A DNA stretch of 64,000 nucleotides from Marchantia polymorpha subsp. ruderalis (lineage: Eukaryota > Streptophyta > Marchantiopsida > Marchantiales > Marchantiaceae). The notes below the pieces were generated by a model. The model saw only the letters and a program-made list of their open reading frames with translations. It was not told where the DNA came from and ran no database searches. Location: contig AP031352.1 in the NCBI GenBank assembly GCA_037833965.1, positions 10,210,501-10,274,500 on the forward strand, in the 5' to 3' direction. How positions within the stretch are numbered: position 1 is the stretch's first letter; each line of letters begins with the position of its first letter. Positions 1-10,258 of the stretch are shown piece by piece. Both the position numbers and the translations under genes were made by a program.

Positions 1-1202
1 TTGGAAAACTGTACCCCGGCAGCATTGTAAATAGCCTTCGGTACATCAAAACAGAGTGAATCCGGAAGATCGCGGGGATTCTCGAGGGATCTTGTAGAAT
101 CTGGGATTTGGGGTGCAGTAGTAAGGTCTGGCACCACCCTCCCTGCGAGCTCCGCAGTTAGGATCTCTACGGCGCAAGGCGCAAAACCCGCCTTCGGAGG
201 TTGCGTCCGCGGCTGTAGGGAAACCCTCGTAATTAGGTAACCCTCGGGCGCCTTGACCAAGTTAGGATCCCGTTGGAAAGAGCTCGACGCGCTGATTCCA
301 ACGAGCCCAAGAACGCTTGGAACGGACGAGGACTTAGGGAGTTATCGCTACTGGAAGAAACGGAGGCGGTCGCCTGCGGCGGAAGGAGTTCGCCACCGGC
401 GCGAATTCCGCCTGCGCGGAAGGGGGATTCAAGTTTTGTCCTATGCGCGGACGAAGGCGTTCGCCTGTGCACAGGCGAAGTAGGGTTAGGGAAGGCGCGA
501 AGTCCGCCTACGCACAGGCGTTCGCCTGTGCACAGGCACTTCGGCGTCGGCGGGAAATCCGCCTTGGGCCCTAGAAATGCGCCTTGTGAGGTAGAAAGTG
601 TACGGTGCCTTCCGCGCCAGCGCAGCGCAGCGTACGTCGGAAGAGCCGCCAGAGTAATCCAATAGGTACGGACCGTGCGGACGGCACGGGTGGATGCGCT
701 CTTGGACGGACGGAGTTGCGGCGGCGGAAGCGCCGACGAAGAGACAAGGAACGGACAGACTGGACGGAGACGGCTGACCACGGTCAACGCCTTCCGCGCC
801 AGCGCAGCGCCGCGGACGGAATTCGCCTGCGCACAGGAGAACGCCTGTGCACAGGAGAATGTTCAAGTTCCGCGCCGGCGGAGAATCCGCCGAGGCCCCT
901 TGCCTGCGCACAGGCAGGAGTTGAATTTTTGTCCGACATGCGGACGCACGCGTCAAGGCAGAAGGAGATTGGCCGAGGGGCGGTACGAACAAGTGTACCG
1001 CGCAAGGCGGAAAACTCGCCTTCGGCGCTACGCCCCCATGTCCGGAGGGTGACACGCTCGCGGAGTTCAAATCCGCCAATTCGAGCGTGAGAGTTTAATC
1101 GACGACGGCGGAGCGTGAAGCCGCGCGTGAGAGCGAAGACCGTTCCAGCGTACAGCCGGCGCGGCCATCAAGTGAGACGTTCTTCACGACCAAGAGACGA
1201 CC

Positions 1203-2738
1203 ATGACCTTCGACCGGGCGGCGGAGAGTGTCCCATTCTTGAATTCGCGATTCCAATCTCTTGTGCGCGCTGCGCGCATCCATCTGCTGGCTGCGGACCA
1301 TTCTCGTCGTCGTCGCACAGGAGATTTCTTGTTGATTGAGGGAGAAGTGAGTGCGCGTGATTTGGAATTAAGAGCGATTAGAGTTTGCCGAGAGAGAAAG
1401 AAACGCGGACAGTGCGGAAGTAGAATGAGCGGGCGAGCGAACCCCAGGAACGCAATGACGAGACCGAGCAGATTGCGGATGGTGCCACTTCGCCTGCCGC
1501 AGAACGGGCTGCGCGCTTTCGAAGAGCGCTTAATAGCAAGAAAGCTCGATTTCTTGCTATGGGGATGGAATTACATCTGCGCGAATATGGTGCGCGAGTG
1601 GCTAGAGCCACAGGGACCACCCTCGCGCGGATTGCGTCCGCATGTTGACCGGTGGACAGTCCAAGATTGGGCGCAGGCGTTGGGAAGATGTGCTGGCATG
1701 CCAGGGCATCTCCTTTTCGACAGCGAGAGCATCAAGGTGACCAAGCAAGAAGAAGCGCAATTTGTGGAGCTGTTCAAGACCGGGAGGTCTACCAAGAATG
1801 GGTACAGGACCCGTGATTACAAAGATCGATTTCGCCGGACTTTGTCCGCGGCGCTGATGCAATTACTGCAGCCGCACCGCGCCTGCTACATCACATTGTG
1901 GCAGGTCTCTTTTGTGGAGTGCGTCATCGAGGGAACTCCAATTCACTGGACGAGCATCCTGCACAGGGTGATGCGACAGCACGCGTTTGAGGAGAAGGGG
2001 GGAACTCTAAACCATCTTTCTCCTTTCCTCATCAATTTTTATCGACAGCGGAATTGTTTGACAGCGGCGGAGCTTGAACATTTTCCGCCATTGTCCATCG
2101 ACCATCCCGGGAAGTATGTGCGGGAGAACGAGGTCGACACTGATGCGGAGGAGTCACCGACTTCTACCCCATCAAGACGGAGGGATGAAGGGAGACACAC
2201 CCCTGCGGCGCGAGTGCCGCGGAAGCGGCGATGGAGGGAAGAGGCCGAAGAGGAGCAGCATCAAGAACTCTCTGCTCCCATTCGACCGCGGCCGCCGTGC
2301 GAGCCATACAGCCGGCCGAAGCAGAAGGCACGCAGACTGGTGTTGCCAGCTGACAGTGCAGACACGGCGACGATTGCGACGGAGATAGGAAGTGCGTCGC
2401 CAGAGAGGCGAGAAGAAGCGCGGACGACCGCACGAGCGACGGGCCACGCTGCAACCTCGTCGGGAGAGAGGCCGCCTGCGGGCCAAGGGCCTCCGGAGTT
2501 ACCACGTGCGATGCGGACAGATGTTCCGTTTGCGCACAGGCGAACCTCCGCGGACGGACGAGCCTCCGTGGATCGGCGAACACAAGTGGACGTGGATCTA
2601 CGCTTACGCGTGGGAAGGAGCAGTCCGCCTGTGCACAGGCGCTCGCCTGTGCACAGGCGCTCGCCTGTGCACAGGTCGCCTGTGCACAGAACACCTCCAC
2701 ACGTTAGTGCGCGGCAGTCGGCCGCGCAGGAGACGTAG
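1203..2738 (+). CDS. U3-encoded protein of family B LTR, copy 1
   Basis: The open stretch of 511 residues is closely similar to the first part of the ORF in copy 2 (3793-6819). It contains the conserved N-terminal domain with the motifs LDFLLWGWN, RTRDYKDR and GGTLNHLSP, followed by an Arg/Pro-rich linker. The palindrome CGCCTGTGCACAGGCG recurs in the linker and is read as PVHRRSPVHR-type repeats. The copy is broken and shorter than its sister. I do not recognise the family, and no function is claimed. Confidence 0.55.
   Translation: MTFDRAAESVPFLNSRFQSLVRAARIHLLAADHSRRRRTGDFLLIEGEVSARDLELRAIRVCRERKKRGQCGSRMSGRANPRNAMTRPSRLRMVPLRLPQNGLRAFEERLIARKLDFLLWGWNYICANMVREWLEPQGPPSRGLRPHVDRWTVQDWAQALGRCAGMPGHLLFDSESIKVTKQEEAQFVELFKTGRSTKNGYRTRDYKDRFRRTLSAALMQLLQPHRACYITLWQVSFVECVIEGTPIHWTSILHRVMRQHAFEEKGGTLNHLSPFLINFYRQRNCLTAAELEHFPPLSIDHPGKYVRENEVDTDAEESPTSTPSRRRDEGRHTPAARVPRKRRWREEAEEEQHQELSAPIRPRPPCEPYSRPKQKARRLVLPADSADTATIATEIGSASPERREEARTTARATGHAATSSGERPPAGQGPPELPRAMRTDVPFAHRRTSADGRASVDRRTQVDVDLRLRVGRSSPPVHRRSPVHRRSPVHRSPVHRTPPHVSARQSAAQET
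2626..2690 (+). repeat. Cluster of GCCTGTGCACAGGC palindromes, copy 1
   Basis: Four closely spaced copies of a perfect or near-perfect palindrome around CCTGTGCACAGG lie inside the U3 ORF. Isolated copies of the same unit occur elsewhere in the LTR, for example near 463-478, 517-535 and 838-862. Confidence 0.85.
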
Positions 2739-2823
2739 TACAGGTTCCGCGGAGTGTAGTGTAGCGTGGTTCCGTGCAGGCGTGTAGCGTAGTGCAGTGT
2801 AGTGCTAGTTAGGATTTAGAAGG

Positions 2824-2852
2824 TATAAAATAGTTCCAGGCGTTTTGCCTGG
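2824..2852 (+). promoter_or_regulatory. LTR TATA box and downstream hairpin, copy 1
   Basis: TATAAAAT at 2824-2831 is followed by an inverted repeat with arms CCAGGC (2836-2841) and GCCTGG (2847-2852) and loop GTTTT. This is the expected core promoter of the element. The hairpin would lie at or just upstream of the transcript start. Confidence 0.6.
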
Positions 2853-3792
2853 GGTTCTTTCCCATCCGAAGTGCAGATCAGGAACCCATTTCCTTTGCGT
2901 GTTTGTGTCCTTGAGTTCTGTCACCGCGCACGAGGAGTTACAACTTAGCGTTCCGCATTTTGTAGCTGAAGGCCTTCGGCCGAATGTTCAGAGCTAGTAC
3001 ATTGGTTAGAGACTTGAGTAGTTCGGATCTGCACCTGCGGGTGACTGCCGATGCTCAGAGCCAGTGACTAGTTAGATACTTGAACAGTTTCGCCCCTACA
3101 CCTTCGAGTGTTTCTTTCTGATTGTACTCCTTGGGATTTTTCCCCTGAATGCCAAAGTGAAGTTTTGCTACTTCGTGTAAGCCTTGGTTGTAAATTCAGG
3201 TTACGCTGCAGCAGGTGCCTTGAGGGTAACCCCTGTAGTATTTCTGGGAATGACAAGTGCCTGAGAATTCAAACTCTTCAATAGACTGTTGTTGTGTTAC
3301 TGGAACGTTTCACAGTGAGTCCTTCAGTGTGGACCTGTGTTCTCTGCGCGTTTTGTGAGTTGAGAGTGTTGTTCACCGCGTATGAGTGACTTCGATCCGA
3401 AGTAGGCAGTCCAAACCGGGTTTCCTACACTAGCAGCAAGCTAGTGGAAGCGTTGTAAAAGCCGGAGTTGGAAGTCACTGCCCGCAGCTTTGCCGAGTGT
3501 ACTCTTGAGAGACTTTCCCCCTGAAATCTTGAAGTAGAGGTCCTAACGGATCTCTGGGTTGTGTTTCTGTAGTTTCAGGTGTGTGTGTGTGTGTTACGCT
3601 GCACTGTGCGACCTCCGAGTGCGCTCCGAGTGGACACTTGCAGTATTTCTGGGAGTGACAGTTGCCTGAGAATTCAAACTCCTCAATAGTCTGTTAAAAC
3701 GTGACACTTTATACCCTGTGTGTTCCTCTGTCCCTGTGGGTTCGACCTTTCTACCACTATATTGCAGTTTTAGCCTTTAGTGGGTTATTACA

Positions 3793-6700
3793 TTGCTGAT
3801 TGAGGGAGAAGTGAGTGCGCGTGATTTGGAATTGAGAGCGATTAGAGTTTGCCGAGAGAGAAAGAAACGCGGACAGTGCGGAAGTAGAATGAGCGGGCGG
3901 GCGAACCCCAGGAACGCAATGACGAGACCGAGCAGATTGCGGATGGTGCCACTTCGCCTGCCGCAGAACGGGCTGCGCGCTTTCGAGGAGCGCTTAATAG
4001 CAAGAAAGCTCGATTTCTTGCTATGGGGATGGAATTACATCTGCGCGAATATGGTGCGCGAGTGGCTAGAGCCACAGGGACCACCCTCGCGCGGATTGCG
4101 TCCGCATGTTGATCGGTGGACAGTCCAAGATTGGGCGCAGGCGTTGGGAAGATGTGCTGGCATGCCAGGACATCTCCTTTTCGACAGTGAGAGCATCAAG
4201 GTGACCAAACAAGAAGAGGCGCAATTTGTGGAGCTATTCAAGACCGGGAGGTCAACCAAGAATGGGTACAGGACCCGTGATTACAAGGATCGATTTCGCC
4301 GGACTTTGTCCGCGGCGCTGATGCAATTACTGCAGCCGCACCGCGCCTGCTACATCACATTGTGGCAGGTCTCTTTTGTGGAGTGCGTCATCGAGGGAAC
4401 TCCAATTCACTGGGCGAGCATCCTGCACAGGGTGATGCGACAGCACGCGTTTGAGGAGAAGGGGGGAACTCTAAACCATCTTTCTCCTTTCCTCATCAAT
4501 TTTTATCGACAGCGGAATTGTTTGACAGCGGCAGAGCTTGAACATTTTCCGCCATTGTCCATCGACCATCCCGGGAAGTATGTGCGGGAGAACGAGGTCG
4601 ATACTGACGCCGAGGAGTCCCCGACTTCTACCCCATCAAGACGGAGGGACGAAGGGAGACACACCCCTGCGGCGCGAGTGCCGCGGAAGCGGCGATGGAG
4701 AGAAGAGTCCGAAGAAGAGCAGCATCAAGAACTCTCTGCTCCCATTCGACCGCGGCCGCTGTGCGAGCCATACAGCCGGCCGAAGCAGAAGGCACGCAGA
4801 ATGGTGTTACCAGCTGACAGTGCTGACACGGCGACGATTGCGACGGAGATAGGAAGTGCGTCGCCAGAGAGGCGAGAGGAAGCGCGGACGACCGCAGGAG
4901 CGACGGGCCACGCTGCAACCTCGTCAGGAGAGAGGCCGCCTACGGGCCAAGGGCCTCCGGAGTTACCACGTGCGATGCGGACAGAGGTTCCGTTTGCGCA
5001 CAGGCGAACCTCCGCGGACGGACGAGCCTCCGCGGACCGGCGAACACAAGTGGACGTGGATCTACGCTTACGCGTGGGAAGGAGCAGTCCGCCTGTGCAC
5101 AGGCGCTCACCTGTGCACAGGTCGCCTGTGCACAGGTCACCTGTGCACAGAACACCCCCGCACGTGCCGCCTGTGCACAGGCAAGAATCACCCCCGTTCC
5201 AACGTAGGAAGGGGAAGGAGCCGGCGGAAGAACCGCCTACGAGACACCGGCCCTCGGGGCCAGACCCTCCGGCGCACCACGCGCCGCAATTCGCGCCTTC
5301 GGCGCCAGGGCCTTCGAGCCGAGGGGATACGAGCAGAGAGCGTGCGGAGGCCGCACCATCGGCGGGAAGTCCGCCGATAGATGCGCCTTCGGCGGTAGGG
5401 CCTATAGGCCAAGGAACATCGGGCGTGCGGCCCCCGGCCATGTCGCCTTCGGCGATAGATGTCCGCGGCGCTACGCCTGCGGCGGACAAGGCGCCGGCAA
5501 ATGCGCCTGCGCACGGGCCGGGCACAGCCCCCACGTACCGATCGAGGGAGCAGCAGACGGAGGAGCGGAGTGACTGTCCGCGGGACGACATCTCGATGCG
5601 CGATGCGCAATCCAACCCCGCGCAGCCACCCTCCGCTCGATCGCCTTCGGCGACGGACGACGGCGACAGAGAGAATGCGGGAGGCAATCAACAAGTAAGC
5701 GACGGGGATGCCGCGCGGGTACATTCGCCTTCCGCCTTAGACATTTTGGCGACGAGCAGCGAGGCTGCAACCGTGCCTTCGCAGGCAGCGCACGTCGAGG
5801 ACGTGCAGCCCCACTCGGGGTTGTCGCCGACGCATTCAATGGCGACTGAAATTCTCCACTCGGATGATGAGGACGGAGGCTCCACGGAAGAAATGTCAGG
5901 AGCAGAAGACACCGAGGAGGAGGAGGAGGAAATTGTTGGAGCGCCGGCGGCGGCGCTCTCTGAGCAGGTGATTCCGTTGCTGCGGTACTTGGATCGCAAG
6001 GTCGATAAATACGCCGACCCACTCCAGCCGGGATCTTACATCGAGTTAGTGCGCAGGAGGACTCGCACTAAAGTCCACACCAGCAAGCTATTAGCTAGAG
6101 TGGACCAGGAGTTGAGGGACTTGAAGGAGAAGCATGAGTGCTTGTGGGGACAGTACAAGCTTAATCAGAAATTCTACAAGCACTCCGAGAAGATGAAGGA
6201 TGAGAAACTGGGCGAGCTCACCAAGGAGCAGGTGAAGGTCAAGGAAGCACTCGATTTTGAGCAGGCCCAGAATCGGATTTTGTCAGAGGAGCTCGTGCGA
6301 CAGACGCGGTTGTTGGAACAATGTCAGCTCGCACGGCAGGCGGATGAAGAATTAATCCGCAGTTTGCAGTCAGAGTGTGGCGAATTGAGAGCGCAACGTG
6401 CCGAAGCCGAATCGCAATTAGTGACGATTGAAGAGGATCGCAGGAAGGAGGCGGATCGCACGAAGGTGGAGACGGCGAGGCGAGTCGCCCACTGTCTCAA
6501 GGGCTACGCCCACTGGGAAGTGAAGGCGCAGGAGAAACTCACACTGCGTGAGTTTGAATTGCGCGCAGCCGGGTTGTTGTCAGGCGACAGTAGGAGTCGG
6601 CGGAAGGTAGCAAAGAAGCTCGAGGCCTTCCTGTCGAAGGCACAGGATACCATGTCCGCCCTCGAGGGGGAGGTGTCCGCGGCGTTGCAGCGGTTGGGAC

Positions 6701-6819
6701 TGCGCAGTCGAGCGGAAGAGTGGCAGGGTAGAGAGTTAGTGCGCGGCAGTCGGCCGCGCAGGAGACGTAGTACAGGTTCCACGGAGTGTAGTGTAGCGTG
6801 GTTCTGTGCAGGCGTGTAG
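3793..6819 (+). CDS. U3-encoded 1008-residue protein of family B (unknown family)
   Basis: This is one uninterrupted reading frame of 1008 residues that fills U3 and stops 36 bases before the TATA box. Three regions can be seen. Residues about 50-260 form a conserved domain with LDFLLWGWN, a WAQ-LGRCAG motif, RTRDYKDR, HWA and GGTLNHLSP, shared with family A. Residues about 270-690 are a Pro/Arg/Ser/Ala-rich linker with palindrome-derived repeats and an acidic patch near its end. Residues about 715-970 are mostly alpha-helical, with heptad-like coiled-coil sequence, and include a conserved PLLRYLDRK block and a conserved HWE--AQE--TLREFELRAA block. There are no zinc knuckles, protease, RT or integrase motifs. 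The true start codon is uncertain because this LTR copy is incomplete. Function is unknown. Confidence 0.65.
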   Translation: MLIEGEVSARDLELRAIRVCRERKKRGQCGSRMSGRANPRNAMTRPSRLRMVPLRLPQNGLRAFEERLIARKLDFLLWGWNYICANMVREWLEPQGPPSRGLRPHVDRWTVQDWAQALGRCAGMPGHLLFDSESIKVTKQEEAQFVELFKTGRSTKNGYRTRDYKDRFRRTLSAALMQLLQPHRACYITLWQVSFVECVIEGTPIHWASILHRVMRQHAFEEKGGTLNHLSPFLINFYRQRNCLTAAELEHFPPLSIDHPGKYVRENEVDTDAEESPTSTPSRRRDEGRHTPAARVPRKRRWREESEEEQHQELSAPIRPRPLCEPYSRPKQKARRMVLPADSADTATIATEIGSASPERREEARTTAGATGHAATSSGERPPTGQGPPELPRAMRTEVPFAHRRTSADGRASADRRTQVDVDLRLRVGRSSPPVHRRSPVHRSPVHRSPVHRTPPHVPPVHRQESPPFQRRKGKEPAEEPPTRHRPSGPDPPAHHAPQFAPSAPGPSSRGDTSRERAEAAPSAGSPPIDAPSAVGPIGQGTSGVRPPAMSPSAIDVRGATPAADKAPANAPAHGPGTAPTYRSREQQTEERSDCPRDDISMRDAQSNPAQPPSARSPSATDDGDRENAGGNQQVSDGDAARVHSPSALDILATSSEAATVPSQAAHVEDVQPHSGLSPTHSMATEILHSDDEDGGSTEEMSGAEDTEEEEEEIVGAPAAALSEQVIPLLRYLDRKVDKYADPLQPGSYIELVRRRTRTKVHTSKLLARVDQELRDLKEKHECLWGQYKLNQKFYKHSEKMKDEKLGELTKEQVKVKEALDFEQAQNRILSEELVRQTRLLEQCQLARQADEELIRSLQSECGELRAQRAEAESQLVTIEEDRRKEADRTKVETARRVAHCLKGYAHWEVKAQEKLTLREFELRAAGLLSGDSRSRRKVAKKLEAFLSKAQDTMSALEGEVSAALQRLGLRSRAEEWQGRELVRGSRPRRRRSTGSTECSVAWFCAGV
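5087..5186 (+). repeat. Cluster of GCCTGTGCACAGGC palindromes, copy 2
   Basis: Five spaced copies of CCTGTGCACAGG-type palindromes lie within the linker of the U3 ORF. The spacing and number differ from copy 1, as expected for an unstable repeat cluster. Confidence 0.85.
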
Positions 6820-6855
6820 CGTAGTGTAGTGTAGTGTTAGTTAGGACTTAGAAGG

Positions 6856-6884
6856 TATAAAATAGTTCCAGGCGTTTTGCCTGG
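6856..6884 (+). promoter_or_regulatory. LTR TATA box and downstream hairpin, copy 2
   Basis: TATAAAAT (6856-6863) is followed by arms CCAGGC and GCCTGG around loop GTTTT (6868-6884), matching copy 1 exactly. Confidence 0.6.
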
Positions 6885-7830
6885 GGTTCTTTCCCATCAG
6901 AAGTGCAGATCAGGAACCCATTTCCTTTGCGTGTTTGTGTCCTTGAGTTCTGTCACCGCGCACGAGGAGTTACAACTTAGCGTTCCGCATTTTGTAGCTG
7001 AAGGCCTTCGGCCGAATGTTCAGAGCTAGTACATTGGTTAGAGACTTGAGTAGTTCGGATCTGCACCTGCGGGTGACTGCCGATGCTCAGAGCCAGTGAC
7101 TAGTTAGATACTTGAACAGTTTCGCCCCTACACCTTCGAGTATTTCTTTCTGATTGTACTCCTTGGGATTTTTCCCCTGAATGCCAAAGTGAAGTTTTGC
7201 TACTTCGTGTAAGCCTTGGTTGTAAATTCAGGTTACGCTGCAGCAGGTGCCTTGAGGGTAACCCCTGTAGTATTTCTGGGAATGACAAGTGCCTGAGAAT
7301 TCAAACTCTTCAATAGACTGTTGTTGTGTTACTGGAATGTTTCACAGTGAGTCCTTCAGTGCGGACCTGTGTTCTCTGCGCGTTTTGTGAGTTGAGAGTG
7401 TTGTTCACCGCGTAGGAGTGACTTCGATCCGAAGTAGGCAGTCCAAACCGGGTTTCCTACACTAGCAGCAAGCTAGTGGAAGTGTTGTAAAAGCCGGAGT
7501 TGGAAGTCACTGCCCGCAGCTTTGCCGAGTGTGCTCGTGAGAGACTTTCCCCCTGAAATCTTGAAGTAGAGGTCCTAACGGATCTCTGGGTTGTGTTTCT
7601 GTAGTTTCAGGTGTGTGTGTATGTGTGTGTGTTACGCTGCACTGTGCGACCTCCGAGTGCGCTCCGAGTGGACACTTGCAGTATTTCTGGGAGTGACAGT
7701 TGCCTGAGAATTCAAACTCCTCAATAGTCTGTTAAAACGTGACACTTTGTACCCTGTGTGTTCCTCTGTCCCTGTGGGTTCGACCTTTCTACCACTATAT
7801 TGCAGTTTTAGCCTTTAGTGGGTTATTACA

Positions 7831-9300
7831 GGTACAGCCTCAGGAGCTGGGCGTGGTTTCTTGAACCCAGGGAAGAGACCCTTGTGTTTTTGCTTATGTT
7901 GGAGCTTCAGCTCCAGCCATTCCCACACAGAGTTTTCCAGGCTGCCCCGAGGTATGACCCGATAACCATCCTGCGAATATACCTACCAGCGTACACACAT
8001 TACACATAGACCGACCATGTTCAGCTATCTTCTGGATACACAATTTGAGTAAAGCAATGAAAAAACAAAAGCAAAAGTTGCAGTTTTTTTCACCCTATTC
8101 TGCTTTAGAATACTGATCGTAGAGCCGACAGAGTATCTACTAGTAAATGAGACCACTAACCTGATGCTCTTCGCAATTGTATCCTCGAGAAAGTACATGA
8201 ATCTCGCAGAAGGTCAACGACGCATGCGCATCCATTTCCAGCATCTCCACGCATTGGCTCACAACAGCCAGAGTAGCAATTAGAGTAGCTAGCCATGATG
8301 ATAAGGGCCGATTGCTCAACCCCATTGTTCTCAGTTGGCTGACGATGCTCGAACTGTCGTTCACTGGATGTTGCTGTTTTGACACAACTGATTTGCAAAA
8401 AGGCGATAATGAAGGTTTGCTGATAAAACTGAGCTGTAGACAACTATAGAACTTGCAAATGTATCTGAGCTTTGGACAACGATAGAACTTGCAAATGTAT
8501 GTTGTATCTTCGAAAAGATACTGATTGATCAACACCTTGCCTCTTTATTGCTATCACCCGAGGCTTCAGACCAACGTCTCCTTCTCTCAACCGCAAATCA
8601 ACTGAATTTGAAATTTGTCCTTAAAAAGAATCGTCAGATATCCTCTTTGAACCGTTTTCAGGGAGTCCAGATCTGGCCCAAGAAGTATACTTTGCGGTTT
8701 GACAGCTACAAGCCGTAAACAAATGTCTTTTTGTCCTCCATGGCGAGTTTGAGATGAATTGGTTCAAAACACAGATGCATTGGAATTATTAATCGTTCTG
8801 AAACAATGATAACATTTCAAATATTTTGAACTAATGAAAATTTGAAAAGGGTTGTTGTTCTTCGAGAGTGAATTCAGCTGCTAGTATTTCTGGATCCAGA
8901 ATCGGTAAGCGGACGAGGTCCTTGTGTGAATTCAGCCAGAGTTTACGTCGGCAAGCACTTCCTGTCCTGCTGAAAAATCCAAGTCAAAGGATAAATACCG
9001 CATATTCGAAGTACGCAACTTATGTTTCTCACCGTTCTCGCCATGCCGTTGCACAACAGATTTGTCGTGACAATGCTTAAATAACGGATTGACATGTTGA
9101 CTCGAGACATTGCCATGACATTCTTCTGCTCGGCTACAGATTCCCAGCTCGAGCTAGCCGGAATATACTTGCAACAACGACAAGTTGCATGCAGTGCCCG
9201 TTGCAAGTTAATGTGTTTCCTTCGTAAGAGTTATTTGTTGCGAAACCGATGTCCCATTTCTCTATCTACCGTTATGACTCGGATGGTCACCTTGCAAATG
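7831..9300. other. Spacer between family B tract and family A element
   Basis: This is about 1.5 kb of moderately AT-rich host-like DNA. The longest reading frame (131 codons, minus strand, 8140-8535) has no motif that I recognise and overlaps a second frame of similar length. I see no gene, RNA or clear repeat here. Confidence 0.5.
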
Positions 9301-9305
9301 CGAAT
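9301..9305. repeat. Target site duplication CGAAT, left
   Basis: CGAAT immediately precedes the LTR terminus TGTAATAACCC at 9306 and recurs at 32495-32499 just after the opposite LTR terminus. This is a 5-bp duplication typical of LTR retrotransposon integration, and it defines the limits of the family A element. Confidence 0.9.
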
Positions 9306-9454
9306 TGTAATAACCCACCAAAGGCTAAAACTGCAGTATGGTGGTAAAAAGATCGAACCCACAGGGACAGAGGCAACACACAGAGTAAAAGTGTCACGTT
9401 TAACAGACTTTTGTAGAGTTTGAATTCTAGGCGACTGTCACTCCCAGAAATACT

Positions 9455-9530
9455 GCAGTGCTCGACTCGGAGGCTCGACTCGGAGGAGGATCTCGACTCG
9501 GAGGATGCTCGGAGGATGCACGGTACAGCG
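9455..9530 (-). repeat. Short tandem repeats in family A U5
   Basis: Several imperfect direct copies of a GGCTCGACTCGGAGG-like unit lie close to the LTR end. The same array is present near 23220-23295 and 27813-27885 in the other family A LTRs, so it belongs to the LTR itself. Confidence 0.7.
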
Positions 9531-10258
9531 TGGTCACTCAACACACACACACACACCTGAAACTGGCAAAAAGCACAACTCGGAGGTCGGTCAGGACCTC
9601 CGCTTCGGATTCAGGAGGAAAGTGTCTCACAAGTTCACTCAGAGGTTCTGCAGGTAGTGCCTCCCACTCCGACTTTTACTGCCCTTCCGCCAGGAACTAG
9701 CGGGGGTACCCGGACTGGACTTCCCACTTCGGAACGAAGCCTCTACATACGCCGTGGACGTCACCCTCGACTATCACACCAAACGCAGGGAGTGCAGACC
9801 CGACTGAGAACTTACTGAAAACACGATCCAGTAACACACACACAACCTGAATTACAAACCAAGGTTTACACGAAGTAATGAAACTTCACATTGGCATTCA
9901 GGGGAAACTTCCCGTAGGAGTACAATCAGGAAATGTCACTCGAAGGAGTAAGGGGGAACTGTTCAAGTATCTAACTCGCAGCCGGCTCTGAGCATCAGAA
10001 ATCACCCGCAGGTGCAGATCCGCACTACTCAAGTCTCTAACCGGGTACTAGCTCTGAACATTCAGCCGAAGGCCTTCAACTACAACATACGGTAACTTCG
10101 CTATGCTGCAGCTTCTCTACGTGGTGCCAGGACCAAAATGCACAAACACGCCAAGAAAGTGAGTTCCTGACCTGCACTTCCGAAACTGGAAGAGTCGCAA
10201 GGCAAAACGCCTTGATCTACTTTATACTCTCAAAGGTCCTAACTAACACTACGCTATC

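Larger units (their letters stand above)
1..3792 (+). mobile_element. Family B LTR, copy 1 (incomplete)
   Basis: This is a GC-rich LTR of a Ty3/gypsy-type element. By comparison with the copy starting at 12344, its first base lies roughly 45 bases before the window. It ends at 3792 with GGGTTATTACA, the same end as the other LTRs here. Parts seen are a long leader (1-1200), a U3 ORF (1203-2738), a TATA box (2824-2831), a hairpin just after it (2836-2852), and an R/U5 stretch with a short GT run. The copy is incomplete and carries about one major break. It abuts copy 2 directly, with no internal gag-pol between them. Confidence 0.8.
3793..7830 (+). mobile_element. Family B LTR, copy 2 (incomplete)
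   Basis: A second family B LTR follows copy 1 without a gap and ends at 7830 with the same GGGTTATTACA terminus. It is similar to copy 1 over shared parts, with many scattered base differences, so the two are not a freshly made pair. Parts seen are the long U3 ORF (3793-6819), TATA box (6856-6863), hairpin (6868-6884) and R/U5 with a GT run near 7612-7631. It is incomplete, with about one break. The base sequence past 7830 is unrelated, so this is the right edge of the family B tract. No target duplication can be tested because the left edge is outside the window. Confidence 0.8.

Noticed and set aside
2626-2690. CRISPR-like spaced repeats
   Set aside because: The units are short palindromes with almost no spacers, inside a coding plant LTR.
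3740-3792. tRNA-like B box (GGGTTCGACC) near LTR ends
   Set aside because: No acceptor stem, A box or cloverleaf is present; the motif is part of U5 in all copies.
4725-5687. 320-codon minus-strand frame within family B
   Set aside because: It is antisense to the 1008-residue frame; stop codons are rare there because of GC content and palindromes.
8140-8535. 131-codon minus-strand frame
   Set aside because: A second long frame overlaps it and neither has a recognisable motif; likely chance.
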